In this document: positions 14,810-22,124 of the stretch, in pieces
How the letters are laid out: each line of letters begins with the position of its first letter
How positions within the stretch are numbered: position 1 is the stretch's first letter
Made by a program: the position numbers and the translations under genes
Assembly: GCA_003645395.1 (NCBI GenBank)
Contig: QNFC01000007.1
Span: 1-22,124, forward strand
DNA length: 22,124 nt
Source of the DNA: Gammaproteobacteria bacterium
GTDB lineage: Bacteria; Pseudomonadota; Gammaproteobacteria; Immundisolibacterales; Immundisolibacteraceae
Direction: 5' to 3'
The notes under the pieces: generated by a model
The model's input: the letters and a program-made list of their open reading frames with translations, nothing else
The model's database searches: none
Told to the model about the DNA's origin: nothing

Positions 14810-16381
14810 TTATTGCGGGATAGAGGACAGGGTCGCTGGCTGGGTGAAAAATTCATGGAGCATTTCTAACAACTTGAGTGAATCTAATGGCTTGTCGAGT
14901 AAGCCAACGAGATTCAATGCCTGTATATCCTGTTGGTCAAGTTTTCCAGGATAACCGCTACAAAGGATAAACGGCAGCGTCGGCCGGGTTTGCCGGATAT
15001 TGGCAATCAGCTCAACACCACTGAGCTGTGGCATTACCATATCGGTGATGACCAGGTCGGGCCCGTCAGTGGTTTCCTGTAACGCCCGTAGTGCAATCAG
15101 TGGGTCGGTAATCACTCTGGTTTGGTAACCCTCAAATTGAAGAACTTCCTGTAAATATTCGGCAAACTCGTCGTTGTCGTCCACTATCCAGATGGATTTT
15201 CCCTCTGGTTTTGTCCGCTGTTGTTGGGGCGCTGGAGTGAAGGTGAGTGCGAACGCCGCGCCGCCTAGCTGAGGGCTGCGTGTTACGGTCAGGTGTCCGC
15301 CGCTTTCGTGAGCAATACCATGCACGACCGCAAGGCCCATGCCCGAGCCTTTGCCGTTTTCCTTGGTGGTGAAAAAGGGCTCAAAAATTCGCTGCAGAAG
15401 AGAGTCTTCAATGCCGGGGCCATTGTCAGCAACCGTCAGTGTCAGGCGGGGACCGTCGATTGACTGGCCGCAGGATGAACAACGCAATGAGGGTGGTAAT
15501 TCGTCGGTCAGGGAGACCCTGATTTCGCCAGGTTCATCACCAATGGCATCGCGGGCATTGATGATCAGGTTCATCAAGAGTTGTTGTACCTGAACCCGGT
15601 CGTGGATCACCGGCGGCAGGTTGGCACTAATTTCAGAATGGATGGTGATGTGGGTGCCAACGTTTGGTTTGAGCAGGCGCAGGGCTTCGCCTATTAGAGG
15701 GGCTAGCAGTAATGATTCGGGGTTGCGGGTGCCACCGCGGCTGTATGTCAAAAGTTGATTGATCAGGTCACGAGCTTTTTCGCCAGCGCCACGCACTTTG
15801 CCTAAATAAGACTCGATCTGTCGCAGGTCGCCGTTCTGCAGCTGGCTCATCGCTAGTTCGGTAAAGCCGAGCATGCTGGCGAGGATGTTATTGAAATCGT
15901 GAGCAATGCCCCCGGTTAGCAGGCCAATCGACTCCATTTTTTGCGCCTGGAGCAGCTGGTTTCCTAACTGTCTTTGTGCGTGCTCCGCCTGTTGTCGGTC
16001 AATATTAAGCTGCCATTCACGCAGACAACGGTCGATGACTCGGCCAATCGACTGGAAAGAGTTCTCACTTTTGACTATGTAGTCGTGGGCCCCAGCTTTA
16101 ATTGTTTTTACGGCGGTTTCTTCGTCGCCGAAGGCGCTCATAAGAATGGTCGGAAAAGCGGGGTTCACGGTTTCTTTGAGCAGGCTCAGGCCGTCTCCGT
16201 CGGGGAGGCGCAAGTCCGATAAAACGATGGTTGGGGTGAACTTGTCCAGCCACTGCCTTGCCTCTTCACAGCTGTTGCAAATCTCCACACGCCATGCGGG
16301 GTCGTGTCTATGCAGTGCTCGAGTGATCAAGTCGGCGTGATCGTGCTCGTCGTCAATCAGCAGTAGCGTTAGTTCAGCCAA
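14810..16381 (-). CDS. REC - histidine kinase - REC hybrid signalling protein
   Basis: A 523-residue soluble protein. Receiver 1 (about 3-120) has the acidic pair IDDE, phosphoacceptor Asp56 in VLSDLRLPDGDG and Lys104. HisKA follows with MESIGLLTGGIAHDFNN (His161), the NtrB-like H-D-F-N-N form. HATPase follows with NLIINARDAIG, DNGPGIE, FEPFFTTKENGKGSGMGL. Receiver 2 (about 396-515) has IVDDND, Asp447 in VITDMVMPQLSG and Lys497. A CSSCGQSI motif (Cys301, Cys304) sits between the N-box and the DNGPGI box of the ATPase domain. The start is TTG, overlapping the stop of the receiver gene by eight bases, with AGGAC upstream. It has no DNA-binding or enzymatic output, so it is a phosphorelay intermediate; its output partner is not in this window. 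Confidence 0.93.
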   Translation of the reverse strand: MAELTLLLIDDEHDHADLITRALHRHDPAWRVEICNSCEEARQWLDKFTPTIVLSDLRLPDGDGLSLLKETVNPAFPTILMSAFGDEETAVKTIKAGAHDYIVKSENSFQSIGRVIDRCLREWQLNIDRQQAEHAQRQLGNQLLQAQKMESIGLLTGGIAHDFNNILASMLGFTELAMSQLQNGDLRQIESYLGKVRGAGEKARDLINQLLTYSRGGTRNPESLLLAPLIGEALRLLKPNVGTHITIHSEISANLPPVIHDRVQVQQLLMNLIINARDAIGDEPGEIRVSLTDELPPSLRCSSCGQSIDGPRLTLTVADNGPGIEDSLLQRIFEPFFTTKENGKGSGMGLAVVHGIAHESGGHLTVTRSPQLGGAAFALTFTPAPQQQRTKPEGKSIWIVDDNDEFAEYLQEVLQFEGYQTRVITDPLIALRALQETTDGPDLVITDMVMPQLSGVELIANIRQTRPTLPFILCSGYPGKLDQQDIQALNLVGLLDKPLDSLKLLEMLHEFFTQPATLSSIPQ

Positions 16382-16859
16382 GTGGGTGGTGTCCTGTGGT
16401 TGTGGCTGGCATCAGCTCAGGCGTGACCTGGTTCCAGCGCAGCCAGTAGGTAATCAGGTTATGGGCGAAAGAGAGATAGTCCTGCAATTGAAGGGGTTTT
16501 GTGACGAAGCTGTTGGCATGGAATTCCGCCGCAAGGAGGATATCCGTCGGGTCAGATGATGAGCTGAGCATTACCACCGGTACCTGAGCGTAACGGGCGC
16601 TTTTCAGGCGTTGAAGCACTTGCCAGCCATCGACCCCCGGCAGGTTGATGTCAAGCAATATTAGTTTAGGCATAACCGTAAGCGGCGCAGAGCCAAACAG
16701 GTAATCGAGCGCTATTTCGCCATCGGCGAGGTGGGTGACCTTTGTCGTGATGCCGCATTGGGCGATCGCTCGCCGAATCAGCTCGGCGTGGTCTGCGTTG
16801 TCTTCTATGAGCAGGATTAGCGGGTCAGCGCCTACCTCATTTTTAGCCGTGCTCTGCAT
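16374..16859 (-). CDS. Single-domain response regulator (Rcp1-like receiver)
   Basis: A 161-residue stand-alone receiver. Seen: Glu19-Asp20 acidic pair (LILLIEDNADHAELIRRA), phosphoacceptor Asp70 in LILLDINLPGVDGWQVLQ (shown in part), Ser100 region VVMLSSSSDP and the conserved Lys121 in SFVTKPLQLQDY. The LxxLKS and SSS spacing with KP is the Rcp1/CheY-like type that often pairs with phytochrome-type kinases. The final 30 residues have no known output domain. The ATG lies inside the end of the kinase gene (17-base overlap) with a poor Shine-Dalgarno site, suggesting translational coupling. It likely passes phosphate from the upstream PAS kinase to or from the downstream hybrid. Confidence 0.93.
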   Translation of the reverse strand: MQSTAKNEVGADPLILLIEDNADHAELIRRAIAQCGITTKVTHLADGEIALDYLFGSAPLTVMPKLILLDINLPGVDGWQVLQRLKSARYAQVPVVMLSSSSDPTDILLAAEFHANSFVTKPLQLQDYLSFAHNLITYWLRWNQVTPELMPATTTGHHPLG

Positions 16860-19161
16860 GTGCTTGTTCTAATCCCGGTAGAGCTGGTTGGTAATCGCAG
16901 AGTGTAAAACAAAATTTTGCGCCGCCCAGCGATGATGAAGAGTCTACCCACATTTCCCCACCATGACTTTCGACAATACGCTTTGCTGTGGCCAGCCCGA
17001 TTCCTGAGCCGTCCTGTTTTGCATCGATTTGGTCAAATAGGCCAAATATTCTGCTGTGATAGTGCGGTGCGATACCGGGACCGTTATCTTCGACAAAAAA
17101 GAACTCTTTTTCCTGGTCCCAACCGACCTGAATAAGTGGGGTTGTGTCAGCCCCTGCAAATTTGAGGGCGTTATCGATCAGGTTTTGATAGAGCTGGGCG
17201 AGTCTTTCGGGGCTGCCATAGACCGGCGGCATATTGGGTTGCACGCTGATTTCAGCAGCTGTTTGATGGACCTGGCCAGCCACCTGGTCGAGAGCATCGG
17301 CAATGATTTTGTCCGCCGGCGTGGTCGTCAGGTTGAGCGAGACACTGCCAATTCGGGAATACTCCAGCAATTCTTCCAGCAGGTGGTGCATTTTATCCGC
17401 TGCATTATTGATGCGCTGTAAATCACTGGTTACCGATTCCATTTGACCATTTTCGAGTGCTTGCTCAAGCAGTCCGGCAAATCCCTTGATGGTGATCAGT
17501 GGGCTTTTCAGGTCGTGGGACACGGTATAAGTGAACTGTTCGATCTCTTCTTTTCGCTGCTGCACTTCGCGAATGTAACGGTGGCGCTCGGTTATGTCGT
17601 GGAGCACGGTAATTAAGTAAGGTTGGTCGGCTATGGTGATGGCGCGAGCGCTGGCTTCAAAGGGTATTTGAGTGCCGTCGCGGTGAACGTCCACGCCTTC
17701 GCTCAGGAAGGTCTGGCCAGCCGCCAGTGCGGTGACCAGGTCGCTCTGCTGTGAACGATGCGCAGGATCGGTGAGCAGACTGATGGGTGAGCCGATGAGG
17801 TCATCGCGTTGCCAGCCGTGGGTTACGGCTAACATTTCGTTACAGTCAACAATGGTGCCATCGGCTTGAAACAGCGCGACACCATCAGGCAGCGCATCAA
17901 ACATATGGCGGTATTTCTCTTCGCTACGTTGTAACGCCTGTTCGGCCTCGACGCGGTCGCTAATATCGATTAACAGTGTGGCCAGTACCTTCTCCCCGTT
18001 CCATTCTGTCAATTGACACCAGAGATCAACCGGGTACAGGGAGCCGTCTTTGCGGCGGACCTGCTGTTGACGCTGAAACCATTGTTGCTCGTGTTGACCA
18101 AGTGTTTTGATCAGTTTATCCAGTAGCTTTTCTGACCAGTTGTCGGTCAGCGCTGTCGGGGATAATGTCATCAGCTCATCACGACTGTATCCCGAGTTGC
18201 TACTGGCCCGGCGATTTGCAAAAATAAATTTTTTATCACGCAGACGCAATATCCAGACTTCGTTAACGGAGTCTTCCAACAGGGCTCCAAATTGCAGGAG
18301 CTGGGATTCCGAGTGACGTTCTGCCGTGACATCTCGAAAGACTCCGCCAACACCAAGTGGTTTCATCTCTGCATCGATTTCGGCTTCACCATAGACAATG
18401 AAAGTGTGAGTTTCCCCGTCTGTAAGGAGTGCACGAAATTCCAGTTCAAAAGGTTCCTGTGTGTCCATCGCATGTTGGGCGGCAGTTTGAACTTTTTGGA
18501 GATCTTCTCGGTGGATAACCTGGTCGAGTGGGCCAACCTGGGGGGCGGGGCTATCACCAGTAGTTTTGGTGAGCTCAACAATGGTGAGCTGGTTGGTTGT
18601 AATGTCCAGATACCAGTCGTTTAACCCAGCTAGCCGCTGACTGTTACGCAAATCCCGCTCTATTTCTTTGTTTCTGGAGATATCAGTTTGGGTGCCAACT
18701 AGCTGCACTGGTTTGCCTGATTCGTCACGGATCGTCTGCGCCCGGATAAGCACCCAGAGCCAATGGCCATCGTGATGGAGGATACGAAACTCAACATCGA
18801 CTCGGTCGGTTTCATGGGCAAAATGAGTTTCAATCGTTTGCGTGAGCTCTGCGCGATCATTGGGGTGCACAATTTGGGAGATGAACTGTGTGGCGGTTTT
18901 CGGTAGTTCTTCTGGGCGATAGCCGCCAAAATCCCGAATGGATTGTTTTATCTCATAGGTATCAGTGGCTAAATCCCAGGTGAAATAGGGGTCGCCGGTA
19001 GCGATTAACACCTGCTCATGGAGGTTGCTTGCTTCTTCTATGGTCGCAGCGCTTGAGATCCGCAGCGTGGTGTTACGTGATTGTCGAGTATTCCAGAGCC
19101 GATAGAGCAAAAGCAGATTCAGAATCGCTAGTCCCACGGTAGCGATTTGATAGGTTTGCAT
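16843..19161 (-). CDS. Membrane-anchored multi-PAS sensor histidine kinase, phytochrome-type HisKA
   Basis: A 772-residue kinase. One N-terminal membrane helix (about 7-23) and then four PAS/PAC units at about 45-168 (with HPNDRAELTQTI and HHDGHWLWVLIRAQTI), 173-285, 290-405 and 413-530. The dimerisation domain reads FTYTVSHDLKSPLITIKGFA (His549). The ATPase has NLIDNALKFAG, VEDNGPGIAP and DGSGIGLATAKRIVESHGG. The S-H-D-L-K-S-P HisKA form is that of phytochrome-like kinases, which use Rcp1-type receivers, matching the next gene. AGGAGG (19169-19174 on the complementary read) precedes the ATG by about 7 bases. It heads the three-gene overlapping operon. The helix only anchors it; sensing is probably cytoplasmic through PAS domains. 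The ligand or cofactor is unknown. Confidence 0.93.
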   Translation of the reverse strand: MQTYQIATVGLAILNLLLLYRLWNTRQSRNTTLRISSAATIEEASNLHEQVLIATGDPYFTWDLATDTYEIKQSIRDFGGYRPEELPKTATQFISQIVHPNDRAELTQTIETHFAHETDRVDVEFRILHHDGHWLWVLIRAQTIRDESGKPVQLVGTQTDISRNKEIERDLRNSQRLAGLNDWYLDITTNQLTIVELTKTTGDSPAPQVGPLDQVIHREDLQKVQTAAQHAMDTQEPFELEFRALLTDGETHTFIVYGEAEIDAEMKPLGVGGVFRDVTAERHSESQLLQFGALLEDSVNEVWILRLRDKKFIFANRRASSNSGYSRDELMTLSPTALTDNWSEKLLDKLIKTLGQHEQQWFQRQQQVRRKDGSLYPVDLWCQLTEWNGEKVLATLLIDISDRVEAEQALQRSEEKYRHMFDALPDGVALFQADGTIVDCNEMLAVTHGWQRDDLIGSPISLLTDPAHRSQQSDLVTALAAGQTFLSEGVDVHRDGTQIPFEASARAITIADQPYLITVLHDITERHRYIREVQQRKEEIEQFTYTVSHDLKSPLITIKGFAGLLEQALENGQMESVTSDLQRINNAADKMHHLLEELLEYSRIGSVSLNLTTTPADKIIADALDQVAGQVHQTAAEISVQPNMPPVYGSPERLAQLYQNLIDNALKFAGADTTPLIQVGWDQEKEFFFVEDNGPGIAPHYHSRIFGLFDQIDAKQDGSGIGLATAKRIVESHGGEMWVDSSSSLGGAKFCFTLCDYQPALPGLEQAHAEHG

Positions 19162-19383
19162 CGATTTTCCTCCTGGCTGAATGGGTGACAGCGGGGCTAT
19201 TGTTAAGTATTACAAAAACGGCGAGTTAACCATGTCAGGAACATTCAGTGTCTGCAAGTCGTTTTGGCCGAAGGTTCCAGTGTCAGGGCAGAAATCGCTG
19301 CAAAGATTTGTTGGCGAACACCGGAACTTGCGCCGGGTCGACTAAAATAGCGAATTTGCTCAACTCACCAGCGGAGTGGTCGC

Positions 19384-21219
19384 ATGCCCGAATATCGTTC
19401 TCGAACTTCTACCCAGGGCCGCAATATGGCCGGTGCCCGGGCGCTCTGGCGTGCTACTGGCATGAGCGAAGAAGATTTTGAAAAGCCGATTATTGCTATC
19501 GCCAATTCCTTTACCCAGTTTGTGCCGGGGCATGTGCATTTAAAGGATATGGGTCAGCTAGTAGCCGAACAAATCGCCGCCGCCGGCGGTGTGGGTCGGG
19601 AATTTAACACCATTGCGGTGGACGACGGCATCGCCATGGGCCACGGCGGCATGCTCTACAGCCTGCCATCACGGGAGCTGGTCGCGGACTCGGTGGAGTA
19701 CATGGTCAATGCCCACTGCGCCGATGCACTGGTCTGTATTTCTAACTGCGACAAGATCACGCCAGGTATGTTGATGGCGGCAATGCGGCTGAATATCCCT
19801 ACTATTTTCGTCTCCGGCGGACCGATGGAAGCGGGCAAGGTGGTGTTTAAAGGTGAAGAGATCGCGGTTGACCTGATCGACGCCATGATTGTTTCCGCCG
19901 ATCCCACCGTGAGTGACGAGCAGAGTCTGGCGGTTGAACGCTCTGCCTGCCCGACCTGCGGCTCCTGCAGCGGTATGTTTACGGCGAACTCGATGAACTG
20001 CCTGACCGAAGCGTTGGGCCTGAGCCTGCCGGGTAACGGCAGTCTGCTGGCGACCCACGCCGGTCGAAAAGAGCTATTTGAAGAGGCGGGACGGCGCATT
20101 GTTGATCTGGCCAAAACTTATTACGAGCAGGACGATACCCGCGCACTGCCGCGTAATATTGCTACCCGCGCGGCCTTCGAAAATGCCATGTCACTCGATA
20201 TAGCCATGGGCGGTAGCACCAATACCGTGCTGCATTTGCTGGCAGCGGCACAAGAAGGCGATGTTGATTTCAGCATGGAGAATATCGAGCGGTTATCTCG
20301 CCAGGTGCCTAACCTGTGCAAGGTGGCGCCGGCGACCCAGTTTTATCACATGGAAGATGTTCACCGCGCCGGTGGTGTGTACGGAATTCTTGGCGAACTG
20401 GACCGTGCCGGGTTGCTGGATACGTCGATCCCGACGGTACACAGCGAGTCCCTTGCCGCCGGGTTGGCGCAGTGGGACGTAGCGGTGAGTGACGATTCGG
20501 CGGCTCAGCAGCGGTTTCGGGCCGCGCCGGGGGGCGTGCCCACGCAAATTGCATTTAGCCAGGACCGTGAATGGGATATTGATCTGGACCGTGCCCGCGG
20601 TTGCATCCGCGACCGAGAACACGCCTATAGTCAGGACGGCGGCCTGGCGGTGCTCAACGGTAACCTGGCGGTCGATGGTTGTATCGTTAAAACCGCCGGT
20701 GTTGACGAGAGCATTCTTAAATTTTCCGGCCCGGCACGGGTGTTTGAGAGTCAGGATGACGCCGTCGAGGTGATTCTTGCCGGGGGCGTGACCGCTGGAG
20801 ACGTCGTGGTGGTGCGTTACGAAGGACCGAAGGGCGGCCCAGGTATGCAGGAGATGCTCTACCCCACCGCCTACCTGAAATCCATGGGACTCGGTAAGCA
20901 GTGCGCACTGGTGACCGATGGCCGTTTTTCCGGCGGTAGTTCGGGGCTTTCCATCGGCCATGTATCGCCAGAGGCGGCGAGTGGCGGCACCATTGGGTTG
21001 GTGGAAGATGGCGATATTATTGAACTGGATATTCCGGCTAGAACAATTCGGCTCGCGGTTGATGAGGGGGTTATAGAACAGCGCCGAGTGGCGATGGAGG
21101 CCCGAGATCAACCGTGGCAACCGGTAAATCGACAGCGGGTGGTTTCTAAAGCACTGTGGGCGTATGCCCGCTTCGCCACCTCGGCAGATCGCGGTGCGGT
21201 GCGAGATATAGACCAATAA
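19384..21219 (+). CDS. ilvD: Dihydroxy-acid dehydratase
   Basis: Iron-sulfur enzyme that dehydrates 2,3-dihydroxy-3-methylbutanoate and its pentanoate analogue to the 2-keto acids in valine, leucine and isoleucine synthesis. The 611-residue length matches E. coli IlvD (616). Visible: metal ligand Asp81 in VDDGIAMGHGGM, cluster cysteines Cys122 (SNCDKITPG, with Lys124) and Cys195 in CPTCGSCSGMFTANSMNC, then MGGSTNTVLHLLA, DGGLAVLNGNLAVDG and the C-terminal DGRFSGGSSGLSIGHVSPEA. GGAG lies 7 bases before the ATG. It is divergent from the kinase operon with 222 bases between starts. No branched-chain-rich leader peptide or attenuator is visible upstream. An OYE gene follows after 26 bases. Confidence 0.98.
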   Translation: MPEYRSRTSTQGRNMAGARALWRATGMSEEDFEKPIIAIANSFTQFVPGHVHLKDMGQLVAEQIAAAGGVGREFNTIAVDDGIAMGHGGMLYSLPSRELVADSVEYMVNAHCADALVCISNCDKITPGMLMAAMRLNIPTIFVSGGPMEAGKVVFKGEEIAVDLIDAMIVSADPTVSDEQSLAVERSACPTCGSCSGMFTANSMNCLTEALGLSLPGNGSLLATHAGRKELFEEAGRRIVDLAKTYYEQDDTRALPRNIATRAAFENAMSLDIAMGGSTNTVLHLLAAAQEGDVDFSMENIERLSRQVPNLCKVAPATQFYHMEDVHRAGGVYGILGELDRAGLLDTSIPTVHSESLAAGLAQWDVAVSDDSAAQQRFRAAPGGVPTQIAFSQDREWDIDLDRARGCIRDREHAYSQDGGLAVLNGNLAVDGCIVKTAGVDESILKFSGPARVFESQDDAVEVILAGGVTAGDVVVVRYEGPKGGPGMQEMLYPTAYLKSMGLGKQCALVTDGRFSGGSSGLSIGHVSPEAASGGTIGLVEDGDIIELDIPARTIRLAVDEGVIEQRRVAMEARDQPWQPVNRQRVVSKALWAYARFATSADRGAVRDIDQ

Positions 21220-21245
21220 AAATAGCCATAAAGCAGGTAACCCAG

Positions 21246-22124
21246 ATGACTGATTCAAAATTAGACAAACTGTTTTCGCCGATCGAAATCGCTGGATTGG
21301 AGTTGCCCAACCGGGTAGTGATGGCCCCTATGACCCGCTCGTTTTGTGGCGAAAGTGGGGTGCCCACCGAGGCTGTGGCAAGTTATTACGCCGCCCGCGC
21401 TGCGGGGGGGTGTGGGCTGATCGTCACCGAGGGGACGGTGGTCAACATGACCGACGCCCGCGGTTATAGCGGCATCCCGGCGATCTGTAACGATGCTCAG
21501 CAAGCCGGCTGGCAGCAGGTTACCGACGCGGTACATCGGGCCGGCGGTAAAATTGCCATACAGCTCTGGCACACCGGCCGCCTCGGTCATAGTCGGGCGA
21601 TGCAGGGTACCCAACCGCTGGCTCCGAGTGCGCTAGCGGCGGATGGGATGTTTAAGGATTTTGGCGACCGCGAGACCCTGGCGGTTGATATTCCTTACGA
21701 GCGGCCAAAAGCAATGGGTTTTGAGCAGATCGAGCAGGCTTGTGGCGAGTTTGCAGAGGCTGCTGGGCGTGCAAAAGCAGCTGGCTTTGATGCCGTAGAA
21801 CTGCACGGCGCTAATGGCTATCTGATCCATACTTTCTTGAATGCCGAAAGCAACCAACGCACCGATGAATTTGGCGGCGACATGATTGGCCGCAGTGCAT
21901 TTGCGGTGGGGGTGATCCGCGCGGTGCGGGCGGCGATTGGTGATCTACCCCTCTGTATTCGCCTGAGTCAGCACGCGGTTAATGATTATGGCTGGGTGAC
22001 CTGGCAAAACCAGGAAGAGCTGGAGGTCTGTCTGCAGCAATTAAAACTTGCTGGCGTGGATTTCCTGCATTCCTCCGGCTATCGGCTGGAAGCCCCTGCG
22101 TTCGCGGATGGCGAATCGTTTGTC
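21246..22124 (+). CDS. NADH:flavin oxidoreductase, Old Yellow Enzyme family (partial, 3' end outside window)
   Basis: The ORF runs open from the ATG at 21246 to the window end (293 residues), so it is the N-terminal part of an FMN ene-reductase of roughly 360-370 residues. Visible: FMN contact MAPMTRS with Thr30, the active-site QLWHTGR segment (about 106-112), and ELHGANGYLIHTFLNAES (about 185-202). In that segment His187, Asn190 and Tyr192 match His191, Asn194 and Tyr196 of OYE1. NQRTDEFGG follows. It likely reduces alpha,beta-unsaturated carbonyls or nitro compounds with NAD(P)H. It starts 26 bases after the ilvD stop with no strong Shine-Dalgarno site, and is probably cotranscribed with ilvD. 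Substrate unknown. Confidence 0.93.
   Translation, partial: MTDSKLDKLFSPIEIAGLELPNRVVMAPMTRSFCGESGVPTEAVASYYAARAAGGCGLIVTEGTVVNMTDARGYSGIPAICNDAQQAGWQQVTDAVHRAGGKIAIQLWHTGRLGHSRAMQGTQPLAPSALAADGMFKDFGDRETLAVDIPYERPKAMGFEQIEQACGEFAEAAGRAKAAGFDAVELHGANGYLIHTFLNAESNQRTDEFGGDMIGRSAFAVGVIRAVRAAIGDLPLCIRLSQHAVNDYGWVTWQNQEELEVCLQQLKLAGVDFLHSSGYRLEAPAFADGESFV

Noticed and set aside
19232..19345. 37-codon reading frame upstream of ilvD as a leader peptide
   Set aside because: It has no Shine-Dalgarno site and no run of Ile, Leu or Val codons, so a branched-chain attenuator is not supported.
20293..21258. Long 321-codon open frame on the minus strand
   Set aside because: It lies antisense to ilvD, whose motifs are complete; the minus translation has no recognisable domain and no ribosome site.
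1..22124. tRNA, rRNA, CRISPR array, insertion sequence or prophage
   Set aside because: Reading by eye found no CCA-ending cloverleaf, no regularly spaced repeats, and no transposase or integrase frame. Small RNAs cannot be excluded without computation.

Overview
The window looks like chromosomal DNA of a heterotrophic, probably marine, gammaproteobacterium. IlvD (611 aa) and Lgt (258 aa) have the Escherichia-like lengths and active-site spacing, and Shine-Dalgarno sites are ordinary. Acyl-CoA, glutathione S-transferase and PAS-kinase genes are mixed as in the Cellvibrionales/Spongiibacteraceae type of genome, but that placement is an inference from gene content, not a proof. I see no tRNA, rRNA, CRISPR, insertion sequence or integrase. 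Genes are densely packed and no gene-free stretch exceeds about 220 bases.

Layout. (1) 1-2909, minus: the N-terminal 969 residues of a membrane-bound hybrid sensor kinase (HAMP, three tandem PAS, HisKA/HATPase, start of a receiver-like domain), cut by the window edge. (2) 3040-7120: a CoA and small-molecule metabolism block. An acyl-CoA dehydrogenase (minus) is divergent from a DapA-superfamily lyase and a DUF1330 protein (plus). These converge at a strong hairpin on an HNH endonuclease plus crotonase-family operon (minus). (3) 7308-11815, plus: a GST of the failed-axon-connections type, an ABC ATPase and a fused binding-protein/permease of the betaine/choline (OpuC/YehZ-like) class, then an alpha/beta-hydrolase with an unassigned C-terminal half. 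(4) 11828-13897, minus: a DUF255/YyaL thioredoxin-fold plus six-hairpin protein, divergent from lgt (14021-14797) across an 18-bp perfect palindrome. (5) 14810-19161, minus: three overlapping genes forming a phosphotransfer unit (PAS histidine kinase, single-domain receiver, REC-kinase-REC hybrid) with no DNA-binding output. (6) 19384-22124, plus: ilvD followed 26 bases later by an Old Yellow Enzyme gene that runs off the window.

How the parts may work together. The two signalling loci and the transporter are self-contained. The 3.0-7.1 kb block is the least explained part: four enzymes with altered or unusual catalytic positions (acyl-CoA dehydrogenase with an isovaleryl-type base, DapA-like lyase without the Thr-Thr motif, crotonase without the first catalytic Glu, DUF1330) sit together and could serve one uncharacterised degradation route. 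This is inference. No clearly novel defence or mobile system is visible. The strongest leads are this enzyme block, the output-less phosphorelay, the fused transporter and the orphan hydrolase.
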